From Salipiger sp. H15 (GTDB lineage Bacteria; Pseudomonadota; Alphaproteobacteria; Rhodobacterales; Rhodobacteraceae), in the NCBI RefSeq assembly GCF_040409955.1, contig NZ_CP123384.1, positions 2,055,501-2,119,500 on the forward strand: a DNA stretch of 64,000 bases. Direction: 5' to 3'. Position 1 is the first letter of the stretch; each line of letters begins with the position of its first letter. A model generated the notes under the pieces. The model searched no databases. It saw nothing but the letters and a program-made list of their open reading frames with translations, and was not told the DNA's origin. This document shows, in pieces, positions 16,828-25,597 of the stretch. A program made the position numbers and the translations under genes.

Positions 16828-17877
16828 TCATGCCGCTCGGGCGTTGCAGCGCCCGACACCCTCGTCCAGCGCAGAACCGCTTTCGGCATCCTCGAACCAC
16901 CAGCGGAATTCACCCTTTCCAAGCTCGAGGCGGAGCAATCCTAGATGACCGAAAATTGCCGCCGCGGTTGTGTCGAGCGTGGGCATCTCCGGCGACTTCT
17001 CGTCGCCCGTGCCAACGGTGAAGGCCATCGTCCCGTGCTCGGGGTCCGGCGCGCCGTCGGTCCCGAGAGGCAGCGTCCGCTCGTAGATATGGTTGTGCCC
17101 GTTCAGCACCAGCGTCGTGCCAGCTCTTTGAAGCTGCTCGAAGAGCGCAATGGCATTGCCGTTGCCGCTCCGATGCTGAAGCGAATGGGCGGGCTGATGG
17201 TAGAAGGCCAGGACACAGGCTTCGGGGGATGCGGCCAGGGCCTTGTTCAGCCACAGTGCCTGCGCCGAGCCGGGGCTCGCATCAACTTCGCTGTTGAGGG
17301 ACAGGATCAGCCAATTGCCGGCATGCACCGCGTAGTATCCCCGGCTGCCCGGTCCGGCGCGCTCGCCCCAATATTGATAGTAACCAAAAGCGTCGGGCGT
17401 CTTGTACTCGTGGTTGCCGGGCGTGGGCAGGGTTCTGCCGCGATCCGCTTTCCACAGCGGATCAAAGCAGTCGGAAAATTCCACCGGCTTGCCAGAGCTG
17501 TAGACAAGGTCGCCAAGCGCGAGGATGGGAGCATCGGGCCAGCGCCGGGCAAGCCGGACCGTCGCTACCGCCGGCGCGCGCGACGGCTCGAATGCGGAGG
17601 GAAGGCCAAGCAGGTCGGCGGCAACCGGAAATGCGCTGGCAAAGCCGGGCCTCTCCGGGCAGTTGGCGATGTCGCCGACCGCGAGCAGGGTCAGGTTGCC
17701 GCCATCGCGGCTCATGGCATCGCTGATGGTCTGCTGCGGTGGGCCCTCGCTTTCCGAACCAGCCGCTTTCGCCGAGCCGACGAGGCTGTAGGCGGCATAG
17801 CCAATCCATTGGGATTCGAGCGCGGCGAGGACAAGGAGCGGCACGAGAACTGCTGCGATGACGGTTGTTATTTTCAT
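16828..17877 (-). CDS. Metallophosphoesterase (purple-acid-phosphatase-like), membrane-anchored or secreted
   Basis: A 349-aa protein. A hydrophobic N-terminus (ITTVIAAVLVPLLVLAAL) is a signal or anchor. The two-metal phosphoesterase motifs follow: VGDIANC, LGDLVYSSG, TPGNHEY, then FYHQPAHS and GHNHIYERT. The spacing and the final GHNHxYER resemble purple acid phosphatases and related secreted enzymes. It probably releases phosphate outside the cytoplasm. It is monocistronic or the last gene of a minus-strand run: the COG4705 gene ends 77 bp upstream. Not closely similar to the other phosphoesterase in this window. Confidence 0.85.
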   Translation of the reverse strand: MKITTVIAAVLVPLLVLAALESQWIGYAAYSLVGSAKAAGSESEGPPQQTISDAMSRDGGNLTLLAVGDIANCPERPGFASAFPVAADLLGLPSAFEPSRAPAVATVRLARRWPDAPILALGDLVYSSGKPVEFSDCFDPLWKADRGRTLPTPGNHEYKTPDAFGYYQYWGERAGPGSRGYYAVHAGNWLILSLNSEVDASPGSAQALWLNKALAASPEACVLAFYHQPAHSLQHRSGNGNAIALFEQLQRAGTTLVLNGHNHIYERTLPLGTDGAPDPEHGTMAFTVGTGDEKSPEMPTLDTTAAAIFGHLGLLRLELGKGEFRWWFEDAESGSALDEGVGRCNARAA

Positions 17878-17954
17878 TGGATCTGCCTGGAGTTGTAGCT
17901 TGGAAGCACGTCGGCTGCGGTAGCGGTGTGTGGCCGGGGGACGGGCGCTTGGGG

Positions 17955-18737
17955 TCAGCGCCGCCGCAGGCCGAGGCTCATGGCTGCGACGGTGGCGATG
18001 ATGACCGCGAGGAAGCCGAGGCTGGTGGTCACCGTGCCGAAGCCGAGCCCGCCGTAGTCCACCGGCTGCGAGAGCAGGTCTCCGAAGGAGGCGCCGAGCG
18101 GCCGGGTCAGGATGTAGACCAGCCAGAAGGCGAGGATGCCGTCGAGGCCAAGGGCGAAGTAGCCGAAGGCAAGGCTCGCGATGACCGATCCGAAGAGGAT
18201 GCCCGAGGCGAGGTAGCCAAGTCCGAACTGCTCGGCGACAAGGTCCCCCGCGGCGGTGCCGAGCGCGAAGGTGAAGAGGATCGCGACCCAGTAGAAGGCC
18301 TCGCGCACCGGGTTGTCGACGTCATGGATCGACAGCGTGCCTTCCTCGCCGTACCAGAGCGCGAAACAGGCGGCGAGCGCGACGCTGAAGACCGCCGTAC
18401 AGGTCACGAGGCTGACGCCGAGATTGTCCACGAGGTTGTCGGTGATCAGCGTGCCGACGACGGAAATCAGCACCACGTTCAGCCAGTAGGTCCAGGGCAC
18501 GTAGCGGTCGCGCGAGAACTGCAGGGCCAGCGTTCCGACCAGCAGCACCGTCATCATCAGCGAGGTGGTGGTCAGCCCCATCCCGAGATTGACGCTGAGA
18601 TAATCCGCGGCGGTCTCGCCCATGGTGACCGCCATCAGCTTGATGAGCCAGAAGGCGGCTGTCACGTCGGGCACCTTGTTGCGGGGGTTGGTCTGGCGGC
18701 CGTCGAGAAGCTCGATGCCTGTGTCGAGAGCGGTCAT
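17955..18737 (-). CDS. COG4705-type multi-pass membrane protein of unknown function
   Basis: A 260-aa protein with about eight hydrophobic helices. It contains two related blocks: PDVTAAFWLIKLMAVTMGETAADYLSVN-like in the first half and AFYWVAILFTFALGTAAGDLVAEQ-like in the second, both with a GE/GD pair after an aromatic helix. This is the internal duplication of the uncharacterised COG4705 membrane proteins. Its ATG overlaps the stop of the upstream secreted-protein gene by four bases (ATGA), so the two are coupled. No function is known; the location next to an envelope-sensing two-component cluster suggests an envelope role. Confidence 0.75.
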   Translation of the reverse strand: MTALDTGIELLDGRQTNPRNKVPDVTAAFWLIKLMAVTMGETAADYLSVNLGMGLTTTSLMMTVLLVGTLALQFSRDRYVPWTYWLNVVLISVVGTLITDNLVDNLGVSLVTCTAVFSVALAACFALWYGEEGTLSIHDVDNPVREAFYWVAILFTFALGTAAGDLVAEQFGLGYLASGILFGSVIASLAFGYFALGLDGILAFWLVYILTRPLGASFGDLLSQPVDYGGLGFGTVTTSLGFLAVIIATVAAMSLGLRRR

Positions 18738-19393
18738 TTTGTCACCTGCGTGGGCGTGAGAAGGGCAAGGGCCTGTGCCGAGAAGGCATCCGCCCGGCGG
18801 TCATCGTCGGCGTTGCAGCGCTCGGTGGCCTTGGACTGGAGATCGGTGATCTGCGGTCTGGCCGTGTCGGATGCGCGCCCGCCGGACAGCGCGTCGCGGA
18901 GATCGGACAGCATCACCTCGCAGGGCAGGGGATGCCCCGCGGCGTCGGTCACGGCGATGCCGTTCAGGGTCTGGGCCACGCCCCCGGCGGCGTCGGACGG
19001 CGTCGGATCGGCCAGCGTGGCCTGAAGAACGCTCAGCGCCGCCTCGACCCGTGCCGGGTCCGGGGACTTTGCGCGCAGGGCCGAAAACGCCGCGTCGGCG
19101 CTGGCATCGACAGTGCCCCAGGCCTCCGGGGCCTTCGCCCGCAGCTGCTCCTCGTCGTCATCCCAGGCGGTTTCGAGGTCGGTGATCCGCGTCTCGGCGG
19201 CGACAAGATCGCCGGTCGCCGCGATTTTCTGCGTGTCGCTCACGATCGCGGCGAATTTCGACAGATCGCCAAGCGACGGTATCGCGCCCTGCTGCGCCGG
19301 AGCGGCGGCGGCGCCGATGACGAAATGCTCCACGCCGGAAAAGACCGCCACGGGGAGGGCAATCAGCGCCGTGGCGAGCAGGAGTTGTTTCAT
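18734..19393 (-). CDS. Secreted protein of unknown function, coupled to the COG4705 gene
   Basis: A 219-aa protein starting MKQLLLATALIALPVAVFSG, with a signal or a single N-terminal membrane segment. The mature part is helical and acidic (LETAWDDDEEQLRAKAPEAW, ALRAKSPDPARVEAALSVLQ) with two Cys (PLPCEVM and ATERCNADD) that could form a disulphide in the periplasm. I do not recognise a family. The gene ends overlapping the COG4705 start and begins 206 bp divergent from the PepSY gene, with a perfect inverted repeat between them. Confidence 0.7.
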   Translation of the reverse strand: MKQLLLATALIALPVAVFSGVEHFVIGAAAAPAQQGAIPSLGDLSKFAAIVSDTQKIAATGDLVAAETRITDLETAWDDDEEQLRAKAPEAWGTVDASADAAFSALRAKSPDPARVEAALSVLQATLADPTPSDAAGGVAQTLNGIAVTDAAGHPLPCEVMLSDLRDALSGGRASDTARPQITDLQSKATERCNADDDRRADAFSAQALALLTPTQVTK

Positions 19394-19473
19394 GGCGAAG
19401 TCCTCACCGAAATGGTCGATCGGGTCGTTCTGGGGCCCGGGGTCTGCGCCCGTCTGACGGAAAGGTTGGGAAA

Positions 19474-19502
19474 CCGTAATGTGACGGCGTTCGGCATTAC
19501 GG
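19474..19502. promoter_or_regulatory. Inverted repeat in the divergent envelope-cluster promoter
   Basis: CCGTAATG, 13 bp, CATTACGG: a perfect 8+8 inverted repeat midway between the divergently read 219-aa and PepSY genes. The OmpR-type regulator encoded next door is the natural candidate to bind it. Confidence 0.5.
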
Positions 19503-19599
19503 ATTATCAATCCCGTCGTCATGCGCCGCCAGAGGCCGCCGTCCATCTCTCTGTCACGAGGTCATGGCACGCCGCCGGACCGAAAGAGGAGAAAGACCC

Positions 19600-19971
19600 A
19601 TGAAACGCATCATCCCCCTGAGCCTGATCCCCGTGACCCTTGCCGCCGGCGTGGCCGGTGCCGCTTGGGCGGGCACCGAGACGACCGCGGAGATGACGGA
19701 CGCCGAGGAAATCCAGGCGGTCAAGGCGAGCGGCATGACCCTGACGCAGGCGGTGGATGCCGCGCAGAACGAGACCGGCGGCATCGCGATCTCGGCGGGC
19801 TGGGAGGACAATGACCAGGGCAGCTGGGGCTACGAGGTCGAGATCGCCGACGCCTCCAGCGCGATGCAGACCTGGTTCGTCGATCCCTCCAGCGGCGCGG
19901 TGACCAAGGTGACCGAAACCGATGACGACGAGGATCACGAGCAGGGCGAGGACGGCGAGGACAACGACTGA
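19600..19971 (+). CDS. Secreted PepSY-domain protein
   Basis: A 123-aa periplasmic protein. Signal MKRIIPLSLIPVTLAAGVAGAAWA, then one PepSY domain (LTQAVDAAQNETGGIAISAG, then WGYEVEIADASSAMQTWFVDP and SGAVTKV), and a very acidic tail of Asp/Glu (residues about 107-123). Small PepSY proteins are often encoded directly before OmpR-type two-component genes and are thought to modulate the sensor or a protease. The start at 19600 is chosen for its signal peptide and the GGAGAAAGACCC ahead. A hairpin in the 73-bp gap to the response regulator may reduce read-through. Confidence 0.8.
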   Translation: MKRIIPLSLIPVTLAAGVAGAAWAGTETTAEMTDAEEIQAVKASGMTLTQAVDAAQNETGGIAISAGWEDNDQGSWGYEVEIADASSAMQTWFVDPSSGAVTKVTETDDDEDHEQGEDGEDND

Positions 19972-20001
19972 CAGGCGCAGTCCCGTCCGTTACAACCGCT
20001 C

Positions 20002-20026
20002 GGGCGGCAGGGTTTCCCTGCCGCCC
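20002..20026 (+). terminator. Hairpin between PepSY and response-regulator genes
   Basis: Perfect 11-bp stem GGGCGGCAGGG/CCCTGCCGCCC with a TTT loop and CTATCTTTC after it. Probably a partial terminator, setting a higher level of the PepSY mRNA than of the regulator mRNA. Confidence 0.55.
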
Positions 20027-20044
20027 CTATCTTTCGGAGACCCA

Positions 20045-20716
20045 ATGCATATCCTCGTCATCGAAGACGATCCCACGACTGGAGACTACGTCGCCACCGG
20101 CCTGCGCGCCGAGGGCCATGTGGTCGATCTGCTGGACAATGGCCGCGACGGGCTGATGCAGGCGATGACGGGCAGTTACGACGTGATGGTGCTCGACCGG
20201 ATGGTGCCGGACGTCGACGGCATGTCGATCCTGCGCACCCTGCGCGCGTCGAGGAACCCGGTGCCCGTGCTGCTGCTGACCGCGCTCGGCGGCATCGAGG
20301 ACCGTATCGACGGGCTGAACGCCGGGGCCGACGACTACCTGACAAAGCCCTTCGCCTTCGGCGAGCTCTCCGCCCGCCTTGCAGCGCTGGCGCGCCGTCC
20401 GCCGCCCTCGGACGAGCCGACGGTGCTGCGGGCGCGCGATCTCGAGATGAACCTCCTGACCCGCAAGGTCACCCGGGGCGGCCAGCCGATCGACCTGCAG
20501 CCGCGCGAGTTTGCGCTGCTCGAACACCTGCTGCGCCGCAAGGGCCGGGTGCAGACGCGGACCATGCTGCTCGAGGGCGTCTGGGACATCCATTTCGATC
20601 CGCAGACCAACGTCGTCGAAAGCCACATGAGCCGGCTTAGGACCAAGGTCGACAAGCCTTTCGAGGTGACGCTGATCGAAACCGTGCGCGGCTCGGGCTA
20701 CCGGATCGCGGAATGA
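20045..20716 (+). CDS. OmpR/PhoB-family response regulator
   Basis: A 223-aa DNA-binding regulator. The receiver domain (1-115) shows the acidic pair IEDD, phosphoacceptor Asp51 (VLDRMVPDVDG), Thr in LLLTAL and Lys in LTKPFAFGE. The C-terminal winged helix (about 128-223) has the usual LTRKVTRGGQPIDLQPREF, the recognition segment NVVESHMSRLRTKVD and the closing VRGSGYRIAE. The stop overlaps the histidine-kinase start (ATGA). Likely activates the adjacent envelope genes in response to its partner kinase; the direct targets are inferred only. Confidence 0.93.
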   Translation: MHILVIEDDPTTGDYVATGLRAEGHVVDLLDNGRDGLMQAMTGSYDVMVLDRMVPDVDGMSILRTLRASRNPVPVLLLTALGGIEDRIDGLNAGADDYLTKPFAFGELSARLAALARRPPPSDEPTVLRARDLEMNLLTRKVTRGGQPIDLQPREFALLEHLLRRKGRVQTRTMLLEGVWDIHFDPQTNVVESHMSRLRTKVDKPFEVTLIETVRGSGYRIAE

Positions 20717-22017
20717 CACGGTTCCGCTCGACGCCGCTGCGCCTCTCGGTGGTGCTCATCGCGGTCTTCACCGTCTTCATGTCCGTCGGGCTCGGCATTG
20801 CCTACGTGCTGATGCACCGGGCGCTCGGTGCCGAGATCGACCTGCGTGCAGAGCAGACCATCGAGGAGATCCGGGCGATCCCCGAGCCGGAAGAGCGGCT
20901 GGAGCGTGCGGCCGAAATCGCCGCCGCAGCCGACCGGCGCGCCTTGCTGATCCGGCTCGAGCAGGATGGGCAGACGGTGGCCAATATCGCGTCGGACCTG
21001 CCCGAAGGCATCGTCGGAGACGACGACATTGCCCTGCCCGAGCCGGTCGCCGACAGCTATCTTGTGCGGCATGCCGATCTTGAACCCGGCGCACTGACCG
21101 TGGCGGTGGGGCGCGACAGCATGTCCGAGCTGCAGGAGACCTTCATTGCGATCCTCGGCTTCGCGCTGCTGCCGGCGCTGCTGCTGACCTCGGCCATCGG
21201 CATCGTCGTGGTGCGCCGGACCACGGCGCGGGTGGAGGCGATCCGCAGCACGCTGCACGCCCTCAGCGAGGGTGACCTCGTCGCCCGTGTGGGGGCACCG
21301 CATCCCGACACGGACCTTGGCGACATTTCGCGTGATCTCGACCGCATGGCCGAAGCCCAGGAAGCCGCTGTCGGCGCGCTGCGCCAGATCGGCGCCGACA
21401 TTGCCCATGATCTCAAGACCCCGATCCAGCGCGTCGCGGTGCGGCTGGAGCAACTTGCCGAAATCGACCTTCCCGATCCGGCACGCGGGCAGCTCGAACA
21501 GGCAAGTGCCGAGACCGAGCAGATCATCGCGACCTTCCAGTCCCTGTTGCAGATCGCGCAGCTCGAGGGCGGCCAGGGGCGCGAGAATTTCACCAGCGTG
21601 GATCTCGGAGCGCTTCTGGAAGACATGGCGGAGATCTACGCCCCCTCTGCCGAGGATGCGGGCTCTGCGCTGACCTGCTCGGTGTCGGGGCCGCTCCCGG
21701 TGAGCGGTGATCGCCACCTGCTGTCGCGTCTGGTCGCGAACCTCATCGAGAACGCCCTGCGCCATGCGCCGGGCACCGAAATTACACTCTCCCTGACAGG
21801 TCGGATTCTCACCGTCGCAGATGGCGGTCCCGGCATCCCCGCAGGCAAGCGCGATCATGTCCTGCGCCGCCTCGCGCGGCTCGAGGCCAGCCGGTCGACC
21901 CCCGGCTCGGGACTGGGGCTGTCGCTGGTCAAGGCCATCGCCGACCTGCATGGCGCGGAGTTGACGCTCGGCGACGCGCGGCCGGGGCTGCTGGTCACCG
22001 TGACCTTCCCGGGCTGA
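20713..22017 (+). CDS. Sensor histidine kinase
   Basis: A 434-aa membrane sensor. Two transmembrane helices (about residues 11-35 and 143-170) flank a roughly 105-residue periplasmic domain of no recognisable family, rich in acidic and Ala residues. A HAMP region follows (TTARVEAIRSTLHALSEGDL), then the H-box IAHDLKTPIQRV with His near 231, N-box NLIENALRHA, G1 VADGGPGIP and G2 GSGLGLSLV. Phosphorylates the co-encoded regulator. It is translationally coupled to the regulator gene and followed by a strong hairpin terminator. Confidence 0.93.
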   Translation: MTRFRSTPLRLSVVLIAVFTVFMSVGLGIAYVLMHRALGAEIDLRAEQTIEEIRAIPEPEERLERAAEIAAAADRRALLIRLEQDGQTVANIASDLPEGIVGDDDIALPEPVADSYLVRHADLEPGALTVAVGRDSMSELQETFIAILGFALLPALLLTSAIGIVVVRRTTARVEAIRSTLHALSEGDLVARVGAPHPDTDLGDISRDLDRMAEAQEAAVGALRQIGADIAHDLKTPIQRVAVRLEQLAEIDLPDPARGQLEQASAETEQIIATFQSLLQIAQLEGGQGRENFTSVDLGALLEDMAEIYAPSAEDAGSALTCSVSGPLPVSGDRHLLSRLVANLIENALRHAPGTEITLSLTGRILTVADGGPGIPAGKRDHVLRRLARLEASRSTPGSGLGLSLVKAIADLHGAELTLGDARPGLLVTVTFPG

Positions 22018-22024
22018 CAAGAAA

Positions 22025-22052
22025 GGCCCGGCGGGAGGGACACCGCCGGGCC
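22025..22052. terminator. Convergent terminator between histidine kinase and small membrane protein genes
   Basis: Perfect 10-bp stem GGCCCGGCGG/CCGCCGGGCC with loop GAGGGACA, 7 bp after the kinase stop codon. Placed to serve both converging genes. Confidence 0.65.
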
Positions 22053-22102
22053 AGTTGGGACGCCGGAACAAGGGGGTCGGTACGCGCGGCGTCCTGGCAG
22101 TT

Positions 22103-22330
22103 TCAGACGGGCGCGGCCTCGGCATTGACGGGATGCGCGGCCTCCGCCCTCAGGTCGGTGGCGCGGCGCTCGGCCTCGGCGAGGATCTGCGGACCTGCGA
22201 GCCGGACGGCGAGCGTGATGCCAAGGCCGACGACCATGGCGACCCCCATCACCAGAAGCCCGAGCCCCATGCCCACGGCCACCAAGACGGCGACCAGCGC
22301 CCGCGCGATCCATGCCTTCATCCGTTCCAT
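22103..22330 (-). CDS. Small single-pass membrane protein
   Basis: A 75-aa protein with one long hydrophobic helix (residues about 10-45; VALVAVLVAVGMGLGLLVMG-like, Gly/Val-rich) followed by an Ala/Glu-rich cytoplasmic helix. The start at 22330 has GGAGA seven bases upstream. It is divergent from mprF and convergent with the histidine kinase gene, so it may be part of the same envelope response. Family not recognised. Confidence 0.6.
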   Translation of the reverse strand: MERMKAWIARALVAVLVAVGMGLGLLVMGVAMVVGLGITLAVRLAGPQILAEAERRATDLRAEAAHPVNAEAAPV

Positions 22331-22517
22331 GCCGAAGTCTCCTTTACGTCCGGGTTTCCTGAAATCTGGGCATGGGATCTTGCCCGCGCATGATGCCTGC
22401 ATTGTGGATCGGTAATCTTTGCCGGTTGGACTGACGATTGCGAAATCCCAATCTTTCGGACAGCTTGCGAAAATCCGCCTTGGCCATTCCCGGCCGGAAA
22501 GACATCGGGGACAGACC

Positions 22518-25133
22518 ATGACAGACGCCAGCACCGCCCGCCTCACGCCTTGGCAGCGGGTGAAACCGCTGCTGCCCTACATCGTGACGGCGGCGCTCTT
22601 CGGGGCGGGTGCCTTTGCGCTCTACCGCCTGCTTGCCCCGGTCGACCTGCGCAGCGTGCTGACGCAGGCAAGGGCGACGCCGTGGCATATCCTCGCGCTG
22701 GCGGTGCTCACGACCTTTGCCAGCTACGCCGCGCTCATCGGCTACGACCGCTCGGCGCTGCGCTACATCGAGAAGGACCTGCCGGGCCCGGTGGTCGCCT
22801 TGGGCAGCTTCCTTGGCTACGCCTTCGGCAACACCATCGGCGCGGGGCCGATCACCGGCGGGGCGGTGCGCTACCGGGTGTATTCCGCGCTTGGGCTTTC
22901 CACGCAGGACATCGCCGCGATTGCCGCCTTTGCCTCGGTCGCCTTCGGCTTCGGCGCGACGATCATCGGCTTCGGCGCGCTGGCCATTCATCCGCTGGCG
23001 CTTGGGCACCTGCTGCCGTTCGGGCCGGGGCCGATCCGCCATGTCTCGCTGGCCGTGGTCATCGTCGTCACCGGGCTGCTGTTCTGGACCGCCTTTCGCA
23101 GGACCGAGATCACTCTGCGCGGCGTCACCCTGCGCGCGCCGTCGCCGGGGCTGATGGCGGCGCAGTTCGTCTTCACCGCGATCGACATGCTGCTGGCCGC
23201 CACGACGCTCTACCTGTTGCTGCCGCCCTCCGAGCTGGGTTTCGCGACCTTCCTCGCCGTCTATGCCGCGGCGGTGATGGCGGGCGTTCTCAGCCACGTG
23301 CCCGGCGGCGTCGGCGTGCTGGAGACGGTGGTCATCGCCGCGCTGCCCGCCTCGGTCCCGGTCGAACAGGCCGCCACCGGGCTGCTGCTCTACCGCATGA
23401 TCTACTACCTTCTGCCCTTCGCCGTCGCGCTGGTGCTGCTGGCCCTGACCGAGGCACGCATGGCCTCGAGCCGCGCCGCCGGGCCGCTGATGCAGAGCCT
23501 TGCGCCGCTCGCCCGCTCGGTCAGTGCGCTGGTGCCGCTGGCGATGGCCACCATGATGCTCGGCTCGGGTCTGCTGCTCATGGTCTCGAGCCTGCTGCCG
23601 CCGACCTCCGATCTCGCCGAGGAACTCGAGCTGCTGACGCCGCTGGCCATCGCCGAGGGCGGGGCGCTGCTGGCCAGCATCTTCGGGGCGATGATGCTGG
23701 TGATCGCGCACGGCCTGCTGCGCCGCGTGCAGGGGGCGTGGTGGCTGGCGGTGCTGGCGCTTGCGGGGGGCATCGCCGCCAGCTTCGCCAATGCGCTGGA
23801 CATCGAGCGCGCGGTGTTTCTCGGCGCGGCGCTGCTCATCCTCTGGCCGACGCGGCGCGAGTTCTTCCGCACCACACGCCTGACCCGCCAGGCCTTCAGC
23901 CTGCGCTGGCTGCTGCTGATCGCGGCGATTGGCGCCTCGGTCGTCGCGGTGCTGTTCTTTGCCCACAAGGCAACGCCCTACGCGCATGAGCTGTGGTGGC
24001 AGTTCGCCACCGATGCGAGTGCCCCGCGCGCCTTGCGCGCCGCGCTTGTCGGCATGGTCGTGCTGGTCCTGTCGCTCCTCGTCTTCGCCCTGCGACCGGG
24101 GCGGCTGACCCACGCGCTGCCGACGGCCGAGGAGCTTGCGCAGGTGCGGGCCATCGTCGCCGCCCAACCGGACCCCGAGGCGAATATCGCGCTGACCGGC
24201 GACAAGTGCCTGATGGTCTCGGAAAGCGGCCGCGCTGCGCTCATGTACCGCATCCGGGGGCGCAGCTGGATCGCCCTGCACGAGCCCTTCGGAGAGCCCT
24301 CGGAGCTTGCCCCTCTCGCCTGGGATTTCCACGATGCCGCCTACGCCGCCAATGCCCGCCCGGTGTTCTATTCCGTGGGGGCCGACCTGATCCCGCTCTG
24401 GCTCGAGATGGGGCTGGGGCTGGTGAAGATGGGCGAAGAGGCGGTGGTGGCCCTGCGGGGCTTTTCGTTGCAGGGTCCGGAGCGCAAGCGCCTGCGCACC
24501 ACGCACAACCGCGCCCTGCGCGACGGCCTCGCTTTCGAGGTGCTGGAGCCGCCTTTCGCTGATGGCTTCATGGAGGAGCTGCGCGCGATCTCGGACAGCT
24601 GGCTCGCCACCAAGGCAGGCGCGGAGAAAGGCTTCTCGGTCGGCGCTTTCGATCCCGATGTCCTGTCGCGGGCCCCGATCGCCGTCGTGCGCCACGAGGG
24701 CCGCATCGTGGCCTTTGCAAACCTCTGGCTGACCGACACGAAGGCCCGCGCCACCATCGATCTCATGCGCCATGTCGAGAATGCCCCGGCCGGGCTGATG
24801 GAGTTCCTCTTCACCGAGCTGCTGCTGCATTTCGCCGCCGAGGGCTACGAGGAGTTCTCGCTGGGCAATGCGCCCCTCTCCGGGCTCGAGGCCCGTCGCG
24901 GCGCGGCGCTCTCGACCCGGCTCGGAGCGCTGGTCTACCGTCATGGACAGCAGTTCTACAACTTCGAGGGCCTGCGCGCGTTCAAGGAGAAATTCGATCC
25001 CGACTGGCGCCCGATCTACGTCGCGGTGCCGCCGCGGGCCAATCTTCTGAGCATCGCGGCGGACGTCGTGGCACTGATCGGCGGTGGCGCTCGGAAGGGA
25101 GAGGATGCCCGGCCCGCAGGTGCTTCCGGATAA
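22518..25133 (+). CDS. mprF: MprF-like phosphatidylglycerol aminoacyltransferase/flippase
   Basis: An 871-aa bifunctional membrane protein. The first about 520 residues hold twelve or more hydrophobic helices of the flippase domain, including the signature around TIGAGPITGGAVRYRVY and SHVPGGVGVLETV. The C-terminal third is the DUF2156 aminoacyl-transferase domain (from about 560), with NIALTGDKCLMVS, GRSWIALHEPFG and FSLGNAPLSGL. MprF proteins attach Lys, Ala or similar residues from aminoacyl-tRNA to phosphatidylglycerol, lowering envelope negative charge and giving resistance to cationic peptides and acid. Start 22518 (MTDASTARLTPWQR) is favoured over the in-frame upstream GTG/ATG codons. 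The adjacent two-component system is its likely regulator. Confidence 0.9.
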   Translation: MTDASTARLTPWQRVKPLLPYIVTAALFGAGAFALYRLLAPVDLRSVLTQARATPWHILALAVLTTFASYAALIGYDRSALRYIEKDLPGPVVALGSFLGYAFGNTIGAGPITGGAVRYRVYSALGLSTQDIAAIAAFASVAFGFGATIIGFGALAIHPLALGHLLPFGPGPIRHVSLAVVIVVTGLLFWTAFRRTEITLRGVTLRAPSPGLMAAQFVFTAIDMLLAATTLYLLLPPSELGFATFLAVYAAAVMAGVLSHVPGGVGVLETVVIAALPASVPVEQAATGLLLYRMIYYLLPFAVALVLLALTEARMASSRAAGPLMQSLAPLARSVSALVPLAMATMMLGSGLLLMVSSLLPPTSDLAEELELLTPLAIAEGGALLASIFGAMMLVIAHGLLRRVQGAWWLAVLALAGGIAASFANALDIERAVFLGAALLILWPTRREFFRTTRLTRQAFSLRWLLLIAAIGASVVAVLFFAHKATPYAHELWWQFATDASAPRALRAALVGMVVLVLSLLVFALRPGRLTHALPTAEELAQVRAIVAAQPDPEANIALTGDKCLMVSESGRAALMYRIRGRSWIALHEPFGEPSELAPLAWDFHDAAYAANARPVFYSVGADLIPLWLEMGLGLVKMGEEAVVALRGFSLQGPERKRLRTTHNRALRDGLAFEVLEPPFADGFMEELRAISDSWLATKAGAEKGFSVGAFDPDVLSRAPIAVVRHEGRIVAFANLWLTDTKARATIDLMRHVENAPAGLMEFLFTELLLHFAAEGYEEFSLGNAPLSGLEARRGAALSTRLGALVYRHGQQFYNFEGLRAFKEKFDPDWRPIYVAVPPRANLLSIAADVVALIGGGARKGEDARPAGASG

Positions 25134-25597
25134 GAGGGGCTGCCTCCAGCGATGACGCCCTCCAAAGCCGCGACATCCTGTCGAACGGTTCCCGCGAAGC
25201 GCCGCAGTCGCGAAAAGACCGGCCGGTAGAGACTGCGTGAAGGTCGTAACAGGGCTCGAAGCGGGCTTGCGGCAGAGCAGCGAGCCGTACACCCGGCGGG
25301 CAGAGCCGCGCCGGAGGCCCCTGTCTGCCCTGCCGATGAGGGGAAATGATGCGTGACGGACAGGATTGTTGCGCCAGGCGGGATATCCGCCGGGCATTCA
25401 CGGGTGGTTGTCCCGGGGTCATCGGCAAGATGCTGAGAAATGGCCTCTATTTCGCCAAGATCGTCGAAATAACATTGCGCGATCTATGTAGGTGACGGTA
25501 TTGCGTTTTTGCGGAAACGCCGGGTTTTCAACCATGTCAAGAGGCTCGTCGCTGAAGGCGCCTCCAAGAAAAGTCAAAAATCGACGGGACAGGCAAC
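25134..25597. other. Intergenic region upstream of the giant RTX gene
   Basis: 464 bp with no supported gene. The last 150 bp turn more AT-rich and presumably carry the RTX gene promoter: TTGCGC (near 25475) and TATTGC (near 25499) are loosely spaced at 18 bp. No T1SS gene is present. Confidence 0.35.

Noticed and set aside
22344..25397. 1017-codon minus-strand frame opposite mprF
   Set aside because: Arg/Gln/His-rich shadow frame without domains; mprF on the other strand has clear family motifs.
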